From contig QNQO01000592.1 in NCBI GenBank assembly GCA_003290165.1, positions 496,001-560,000 on the forward strand: a stretch of DNA of 64,000 bases, read 5' to 3'. Position numbers and translations under genes: made by a program. This document shows, one piece after another, positions 57,203 to 64,000 of the stretch. Numbering within the stretch: position 1 is the first letter of the stretch; each line of letters opens with the position of its first letter. The notes beneath the pieces were generated by a model, which saw only the letters and a program-made list of their open reading frames with translations, had not been told where the DNA came from and ran no database searches. The stretch is from Berberis thunbergii. Taxonomy: Eukaryota; Streptophyta; Magnoliopsida; Ranunculales; Berberidaceae.

Positions 57203-58058
57203 ACATACCCCTTTCATATGGAAAGGATAGAGAAAAGAGATGTTGTGTGTTTGGTCTGTGGGATTTGAGAGAAAGTGAAGAGCTAGGGCTTGGTGTGGTG
57301 AAAGGCTTCGAGCATTTTTAGGGGTAAAAGTTAAAATTATCCTTCATTTTAACTAAAATCTAATTTTAGAGGACTCCCTATTTCTTTATCACTCCAATTA
57401 CATTCTACATTTTAGCTTTTTCATCATTATTTAAATACATTTTTTTCCTAATTTTTGAAATTCTTTATTTAAATTATTATGATTAGATGAGAGAGATAGA
57501 AGAAAATTGACTTTTTTAATATTTATTATAATTTGGGGATGGAATGGATACCTCAAATTTAAGGGGAAGGAATAGGCAAAGTTAATATGAGAGTTTGAAT
57601 AGGAAACCCCTTGAAGCAAGGTTTTCTCACATGAAACCTCCAAAATAACTTGTTGGCTATTTGAGAGGATCCTCGGAGATGCTCTTATAAGATGGGTAAA
57701 GGTTTATGGAAAAAAATGATAAATTTGGAATATAAAAATTGGTCAACAAGTCAACATCCTTATAAAAATTAGTTGATTGTTCTTTTTTCATTCACCAGCA
57801 CTGACATGGAAAGCTTTAAGGACAAGAAATTAGTTTGCTTATCCTAGAAAATTATTATATGCAATAATTTTGCTTCCAACCCCAATTTCTAATTTCAAAA
57901 TGAGGGAATGTAATTTGGCTGCTGACTTTCTTTACTTATTTACAATCCTACGTGACCCAGATTTGGTAGTTTTGGGCTTCAGCTCCTCAATTCAAGGGAG
58001 GAGTACTTACATTGTTTGGAAGGTATGTTTGATACCCCTAAAGGGCATAGAGGATATG
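57203..58058. other. Intergenic DNA before the gypsy element
   Basis: Short open frames only; no supported gene. Confidence 0.5.
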
Positions 58059-58063
58059 CAAAG

Positions 58064-58456
58064 TGTCACAACTATTTTCTTGTCTTGCCAAGTGAGGGTG
58101 GCAAGTGTAAATAATGTAGAGTATTCCACATTGTTCTAGAGAATTCTTTAGAACCTTCCATAAAATTCCATAGAGTTCCATAGGATTCTAGTCCTTCGAT
58201 ATTTCTAAGGAAGTGTGTAGAAGTTCATTGTAGACTGTTAGATCAAATTGATCACCACCGTCCATTGAGGAGGTGAAGTTGTATAAATAGGCTAATGCCT
58301 CATTTGTTGTAATGACCTCAGATTATTCTAGCTTGCATAATTTTCCATAGTCTAAGTAAGTCTTTCATGAGCAAGGCTGACTAACTTTTTTCGATAAGCG
58401 GAGCAAAGTTTGCTAGTGCCACACGGAAAGTACTTGTGAAAAGAAAGCTCGTGACA
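58064..58456 (+). repeat. 5' LTR of the gypsy element
   Basis: Contains a TATA box (GTATAAATAG at 58281-58290). It is about 45 bp shorter than the 3' LTR because of a deletion after GACCTCAGA (about 58324). Confidence 0.93.
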
Positions 58457-58458
58457 GT

Positions 58459-58470
58459 TGGTATCAGAGC
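58459..58470 (+). promoter_or_regulatory. Primer-binding site (tRNA-iMet) of the gypsy element
   Basis: TGGTATCAGAGC two bases after the 5' LTR, the exact initiator tRNA-Met complement. Confidence 0.92.
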
Positions 58471-58510
58471 AAGGTTTGGCAAGGTTGGAGAAACCATTTT
58501 ACACAAGAGA

Positions 58511-59692
58511 ATGTCGTCAGAGGTCAACAACCCATCAATTGGCAACAACGACAAAGGTGGGAAAGTTCGCAAGGACGAGTCGAAGGACATGACCGTTGCG
58601 ATGGATGAAAGGTTGACTAAGTTGTGTGCCACCATGTCCGACTTGAGGAAGAAAGTCGAAGACATGGACAAACGCATCGAGGGGCAAGCGTCCAATGGGG
58701 AGGATCAAGAGCTCCGGGAAGAGATGCAAGGAGCCTTGAACGCAGTAGTGGACATGGTGTCCAAGAATATCGAGTCCCTTGAAGCCCAAATTGTTGCCAA
58801 AGATGTGGAGATATATGCTTACAGGGAAAGAGTTGAAAAGCTAGAAACTCAACTCAGTGTGTGTATTACTGCGGTAGCCAATGGTGGGACTACACCAGGG
58901 ACAATCACCCACAGATTCGAAGCTCCCAAACCTAATGCCTATGGTGGGGCAAGGACTGCAAGGGAGATCGACAACTTCTTGTGGAACATGGAGCGCTACT
59001 TTGATGCGGTTGGCATAATAGATGAAGCATCAAAGGTACGTAGTGTATCCTTATTATATTTAAATGATGTTGCTACAGTTTGGTGGCGCAGAAGGTCCGA
59101 TAATGTCAAGAAAGGATTGTGCACCATCGACACTTGGGAAGAATTCATGAAGAAACTCAAGAGACAATTCTACCCGGAAGATGTTGAAAACGAAGCTAGG
59201 GCCAAGCTTCGTCGCCTTCAACATAAGGAATGCCACATAAGGGAGTATGTGAAGGAATTCTCGGAGTTGCTCTTGGAGATTCCTGACATGGGAGAAAATG
59301 ATGTTTTGTTTAGCTTCTTTGATGGCCTAACGGGTTGGGCTAAGTTGGAATTGAATAGGCGAGGTGTGCAAGACCTTGCAACGGCTATGGCTGCGGCCGA
59401 ATCCTTGATTGAGTTCAAGATAAATGACTCATCCAAGGGGCAAGGGAAAAGGTCGAGTAATGATGGCAAAGGTGGGGGAGACAAAGAGAAGTCCTCCAAG
59501 GAACACAAGTATTCCAAAGGCAAGGGCAAGGAGAAAAGAGATGGATCACCCAAGAAGATATCTTGCTTCATATGTAGTGGACCCCATCGGGCATTCGAGT
59601 GTCCCAACCGGGGGAAACTTGTCATGCTTGTCATGGAGGAAGAAGCAAAGGAGGATCGCCTAAATGAATCTCCTAAGTGTCATTCAAGCTAA
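58511..59692 (+). CDS. Gypsy gag polyprotein, intact frame
   Basis: The first ATG after the primer site starts a 393-codon frame. Residues about 25-125 are charged with a likely coiled coil. The Retrotrans_gag domain follows (DVATVWWRRRSDNVKKGLC, then FYPEDVENEARAKLRRLQHK and FFDGLTGWAKLELNRRGV). A Lys-rich tail and a CCHC zinc knuckle (CFICSGPHRAFEC) end it. The protein would form the particle and bind element RNA. It overlaps the protease frame by 29 nt in a different frame, so pol would need frameshifting. No stop interrupts it, unlike pol. Confidence 0.9.
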   Translation: MSSEVNNPSIGNNDKGGKVRKDESKDMTVAMDERLTKLCATMSDLRKKVEDMDKRIEGQASNGEDQELREEMQGALNAVVDMVSKNIESLEAQIVAKDVEIYAYRERVEKLETQLSVCITAVANGGTTPGTITHRFEAPKPNAYGGARTAREIDNFLWNMERYFDAVGIIDEASKVRSVSLLYLNDVATVWWRRRSDNVKKGLCTIDTWEEFMKKLKRQFYPEDVENEARAKLRRLQHKECHIREYVKEFSELLLEIPDMGENDVLFSFFDGLTGWAKLELNRRGVQDLATAMAAAESLIEFKINDSSKGQGKRSSNDGKGGGDKEKSSKEHKYSKGKGKEKRDGSPKKISCFICSGPHRAFECPNRGKLVMLVMEEEAKEDRLNESPKCHSS

Positions 59693-62600
59693 GGTCGAAG
59701 AACAACCAAGTGGAAGGATGTACGTGGAGATCGAGATCGGGGACAAGACTTTGAAAGCCATGGTGGATACCGGAGCCGACACAGTTTACATGGCCAAAGA
59801 CCTTGTTGAAGAAATTGGTCTATCATATACGAAGAAGAAAGGATATATCAACGGAGTCAATGCTAAAAGTCTCCCAATTGAAGGAATAGCTCGTGACACC
59901 GATATTCAGCTTGGACAATGGTAAGGTAAAGTCGACATAACTATTGCTCCAATTGATGATCACAAGTTCTATTTGGGTATAGATTTCTTGGACATGGTGA
60001 AGGCGTTCCTAGTCCCATATGCCAACACCATGTGCATCATGGAGAAGGGACAACCTTGTGTTGTGCCCGTGGTACGGGAGATAAGTAAGGAGATAATGGT
60101 GTCCGCTCTCCAACTTTCTAAAGGAGTACAGAGGAATGAGCCTACTTACTTGGCTACCCTCAAGGAAGACGAAGGTCCCATGGATGGAGAGGTGAATGTA
60201 CCTAAGGCTGTCCAAGAAGTTCTCAAGGATGTTATGCCTGCCGAGTTGCCTAAGAAGTTTCCACCAAGGAGAAAAGTGGATCATGCTATTGAGTTACAAG
60301 TTGGAGCAAAGCCACCCGCATTTTCTCTTTATCGTATGGCACCTCCTGAGCTCGAGGAGTTAAGAAGACAATTGAAGGATTTACTAGATGATGGATCCCT
60401 GCGGCATGGTATTGACTATCGAGCACTCAACAAGATCACTATCAATAACAAGTACTCGATTCCACTTATTGCGGATCTCTTTGATCAACTTGGTGATGCA
60501 AGGTACTTTACCAAGCTTGACTTGCGCTCGGGATATTATCAAGTTCGCATAGCCAAAGGAGATGAACCAAAGACGTCATGTGTTACAAGGTACGGGTCTT
60601 ACGAGTTCTTAGTCATGCCATTTGCTTTAACTAATGTGTCGGCCACATTTTGTACTCTAATGAATAAGGTACTAGCTCCTTACCTTGATCGGTTCGTAGT
60701 TGTGTACTTTGATGACATTGTGATCTATAATAAGACATTGGAGGAACATGTGGATCACTTGAGGCAAATGTTCCAAACCTTGAAGGAAAACAGACTCTAT
60801 GTCAAAAAGGAGAAGTGCTCATTTGCCCAAGAGGAGGTGACATTCTTGGGTCATATCATTGGCAAGGGCAAGTTTCATATGGACAAGTCCAAGGTAAAAG
60901 TCATCCAAGAATGAGAACCACCGACCAAAGTCACCGAGTTTAGATCTTTCCTTGGCTTGGTGAATTATAGATAGTTCATCAAAGGCTACTCTTCCATAGC
61001 CGCTCCATTGACGGACTTGCTCAAGAAGGGACGAAGTTGGGATTGGAGTTCAAAATGCCAACAAGCTTTCGAAGGATTGAAGAAGGCAATTGTGGAATAA
61101 CCGGTGTTGGCACTTCCCTACCATTCTATGTCTTTTGATTTACATACAGATGCTTCCGACTTTGATATTGATGGAGTATTGATGCAAAAAGGGCAACATA
61201 TTGCCTTTGAAAATAGGAAGCTCAATGATACTGAGAGGCGGTACACAGTACAAGAGAAGGAAATGACTGCGATTGTGCATTTCCTGCAAACATGGCGACA
61301 TTAGTTGCTTGGGAGCAAAATTGTGGTCAAGACCGACAATGTTGCTATTGGTGGAGTATTGATGCAAGAAGGGCATCCTATTGCCTTTGAAAGTAGGAAG
61401 CTTAATAATACTGAGAGGCAGTACACAGTACAAGAGAAGGAAATGACTGCGGTTGTGCATTGCCTGAGAACATGGAGACATTAGTTGCTTGGGAGCAAAT
61501 TTGTGGTCAAGACCGACAATGTTGCCACTAGCTACTTCCAGACACATAAGAAGCTCACACCAAAACAAGCTAGGTGGCAAGATTTCTTGGCAGAGTTTGA
61601 TTACACTTTGGAGTACAAGTCTGGCAAGGCTAATCTTGTTGCGGATGCTTTGAGTAGAAAATGATAACTTGCTGACATAAGTCAACCTTAAAGCAACTTA
61701 AAGGGACACATAAAGGAAAGATTGGCACATGATTCCTGGCTCAAACCATCATAGCTCTTGTCAAATATGGGAAGACAATGCGATTTTGGGTGGACGACGA
61801 CTTGATATACTCTAAGGGAAGAAGAATCTATGTTCCACCTCATGACAACCTAAGAAAGGAAGTCTTGAAAGAATGTCATGATAGCAAGTGGGTGAGACAT
61901 CCAGGTATACATCGGACTCTTGCTCTTGTGGAAGATTCCTACTATTGGCCACATATGAAGGATGACATCGAAGCATATGTGAAGACTTATCTTGTATGTC
62001 AACAAGACAAAGTGGAGCAACAGTCACCTGCCGGCTTACTTGACCCCTCCCCATCCCAGAGAGACTTTGGGAGAGTGTTTCCTTAGATTTTATAGTTGGG
62101 TTGTCCGCATCGAAAGGTTGCAATTGGATACTTGTGGTCGTGGACAGATTTTTGAAGTATGCCACCTTCATTCCCACACCTAAGGAGTGCACAGTCGAGC
62201 AAGCCGCACATTTATTCCCCAAACATGTGGTGAAGTATTGGGGTGTGCCCAAATCTATCATCAGTGATCGGGATACTCGGTTCACGAGAAAATTTTGGAC
62301 TGAGTTGTTCAAGTTGTTGGGTACCGACCTTAATTTCTCTACTAGCTTTCATCCTCAAACGGATGGTCAAACAGAAATGATGAATGCCTTGCTGGAGTTA
62401 TATCTTAGGCACTATGTGAGTGCCAACCAGCGAGATTAGGCTAAGTTGCTAGATGTTGCCCAATTCTCTTTCAACTTGCAGAAGAGTGAAGCGACGGGTC
62501 ATAGCCCATTTGAGATTGTCATGGGACAACAACCTATGACCCGAGTTCTATTGCTACTGGCTACACTGGAGTAAGTCTATCAGCCTATAAGTTTGCCAAA

Positions 62601-63141
62601 GGATGGAATGATCAAGCTAATGAGGCTCGAGCTTACCTGGAGAAGGCATCCAAGATGATGAAGAAGTGGGCCGATAAGAAGAGACGACCTCGAGAGTTCC
62701 AAGTTGGAGACCTTGTGCTTGTCAAGATGCATGCTCATGCCAGACTTTCTGGACTGCATCGTGGCCTTATCAGGAGATATGAGGCTCCTTTCCCCATAGT
62801 CAGGAAAGTGGAAAATCGAGTTGCCGCCGAGGATCAAGTTTCATCCAGTCTTCCATGTGAGCCTACTGAAACTGTATAAGGAAGATCAGGATGATCCAAA
62901 CATAGGAGTTTCACAATAAGCACCAATGGGCAAGAGGATCCAACATGACAAGGAAGCAGAGTCTGTCTTGTCAGATTGTGTGGTGCGTCATTCCAACCAA
63001 CCCCCCACACATGAGCTACTCGTCAAGTGGAAAGGATTGCCAAAAAGTGCTAGCTGGGAGCCAATCCAACATTTGTGGCAATTCAAGGAACAAATCAAAG
63101 CGTACGAGGATTTGAAGGCAACGAGGACGTCGCCTGATTAG
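59664..63141 (+). pseudogene. Gypsy pol (protease, RT, RNase H, integrase, chromodomain), broken
   Basis: Protease DTGAD is at about 59767, with a stop at 59922. RT (59973-60914) has KLDLRSGYYQVRIAKGDEPK and the catalytic VVYFDDIVIY, but about 20 residues are missing between LLDDG and SLRHGIDYRALN (about 60395). RNase H (61104-61665) contains a 180-bp duplication. The integrase zinc region (HPGIHRTLALVEDSYYWP) is at 61890-61960, and the core with DRDTRFTRKFW and SFHPQTDGQTE at 62101-62440. The chromodomain (HELLVKWKGLPKSASWEP) ends at 63141. Stops and frameshifts separate the parts. Confidence 0.92.
61164..61520 (+). repeat. 180-bp tandem duplication in gypsy RNase H
   Basis: The block from about 61164 recurs 180 bp downstream from about 61344. 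Both copies contain GGAGTATTGATGCAA, AGTACAAGAGAAGGAAATGA and the sequence encoding TWRH followed by TAG and LLGSK. The shift is exactly 60 codons. Confidence 0.92.
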
Positions 63142-63151
63142 GTGGGGAGAA
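63141..63151 (+). promoter_or_regulatory. Polypurine tract of the gypsy element
   Basis: GGTGGGGAGAA directly precedes the 3' LTR. Confidence 0.8.
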
Positions 63152-63589
63152 TGTCACAACTATTTTCTTGCCTAGCCAAGTGAGGTTGGCAAGTGTAAAT
63201 AATGTAGAGTATTCCACATTATTCTAGAGAGTTCTCTAGAACCTTCCATAAAATTTCATAGAGTTCCATAGGATTCTAGTCCTTAGATATTTCTAAGGAA
63301 GTGTGTAGAAGTTCTTTGTAGATCGTTAGATCAAATTGATCACCATCGTCCATTGAGGAGGTGGAGTTGTATAAATAGGCTAAGGCCTCATTTATTGTAA
63401 TGACCTCAGAGAATTCAAGCAATGCAAGTTCTAGTTATCTTAAACTCTCTTGTGTGTTCTTAGTTTGCTTAGCTTTCCATAGTCTAAGTGAATCTTTCGA
63501 GAGCAAGGCTGACTAGCTTTATTTAATAAGTCAAAGCAAAGTTTGCTAGTGCTGCACGAAAAGTACTTGTGAAAAGAAAGCTCGTGACA
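63152..63589 (+). repeat. 3' LTR of the gypsy element
   Basis: 438-bp copy of the 5' LTR with the TATA box at 63370-63377. It keeps the segment around 63412-63470 that is largely deleted from the 5' copy. Confidence 0.93.
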
Positions 63590-63594
63590 AAAAG

Positions 63595-64000
63595 CAACAC
63601 TGCTCACATCATGATAGAAATAATTGTTGAGTTTTACACAGTACTTTTGAGAGGTGAATAAGGCAAAACCCCTAGCATGCACAAAGTTGTCAAGGGAGTT
63701 GAGACCAACATCATGATGGAGCTAATGGTTGATTTTCTAGGGTGAAAATGGCGAAACCCCGACACCCACCTCACACCATGCACAATAGATTGTCAGCCTT
63801 TGTCCATGTCTTAAGTAAGGATATTGTGCTCAACTTGTATATATGTCGCTCCAAGATACTCTATAGCCTCAAAGGCCTTGTTGCTAGTGATATGCATGTC
63901 CAATATTTATTATTTATATATGATGCGGCTGCTTAATCCACATCTCGAACAAAAATGTTTATCTTTTAACTTGTTAAGAACTTCAAAACTCGACTTAATG
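63595..64000. other. Unassigned DNA at the right edge
   Basis: No gene or element boundary is recognised. Confidence 0.45.

Larger units (their letters stand above)
58064..63589 (+). mobile_element. Ty3-gypsy LTR retrotransposon (chromovirus type), decayed
   Basis: LTRs at 58064-58456 and 63152-63589 start TGTCACAAC and end CGTGACA. The flanks CAAAG (58059-58063) and AAAAG (63590-63594) fit a 5-bp target duplication with one change. A tRNA-iMet primer site follows the 5' LTR, and GGTGGGGAGAA precedes the 3' LTR. Order is gag, protease, RT, RNase H, integrase, chromodomain, which is gypsy. The gag frame is intact, while pol has stops, frameshifts, a deletion in RT and a duplication in RNase H. 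Confidence 0.95.

Overview
The window is eudicot nuclear DNA: AT-rich, with intron-containing plant genes separated by several generations of plant transposable elements. Gene content (PAD4, a group-D MAPKK, an alpha-carbonic anhydrase, a RING/WD40 protein) and element types (Ty1-copia, chromodomain Ty3-gypsy, CACTA, hAT and Mutator-like MITEs, LINEs, SINE-like units) fit a dicot. The species cannot be named from the sequence. No CRISPR, operon or other prokaryotic feature is present.

Layout. 1-351: unassigned, possibly the 3' end of a gene. 357-4965: a decayed minus-strand Ty1-copia element with both LTRs and a 5-bp target duplication. 4971-6570: AT-rich intergenic DNA. 6578-7551: a hAT-like element carrying a nested foldback MITE, ending 57 bp before the start codon of a RING/pseudokinase/WD40 gene. 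That gene (7609 to at least 20481) has six exons I could join in phase, including a 56-nt microexon at 11446-11501; its introns hold LINE fragments and MITEs. 21880-26620: LINE, hAT-end, F-box-like and CACTA-transposase debris, a tandem array made from a rearranged copy of PAD4 flanking DNA, and two adjacent foldback MITEs. 27644-30919: PAD4 in four exons with the lipase-like triad residues present. 31393-32969: MITEs. 34195-43370: a seven-exon alpha-carbonic anhydrase on the minus strand; its second intron holds a 6.2-kb Ty1-copia element starting 18 bp from the exon 3 splice acceptor. 43483-50868: MITEs, LINE ORF1 debris, a hAT deletion derivative, an isolated SAMBA-like exon and SINE-like units. 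51454-52467: single-exon MKK10-like MAPKK on the minus strand. 52993-54879: non-autonomous CACTA element beside an RTE-type LINE remnant. 58064-63589: a decayed chromovirus-type Ty3-gypsy element.

The host genes do not form a pathway cluster. PAD4 and MKK10 both belong to families linked to stress or immune signalling, but they are about 20 kb apart with an unrelated gene between them. The strongest new structural observations are: (1) a family of near-perfect foldback Mutator-like MITEs, five copies, each with a perfect 9-bp target duplication, two of them in proximal promoters; (2) the copia insertion that separates a likely branch point from its splice acceptor in the carbonic anhydrase gene; (3) a PAD4-derived repeat joining promoter to intron with exons 1-2 missing, later tandemly amplified upstream of PAD4; (4) a 180-bp in-frame duplication in the gypsy RNase H region whose two copies share a stop codon. 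I did not find a convincing wholly new biological system.
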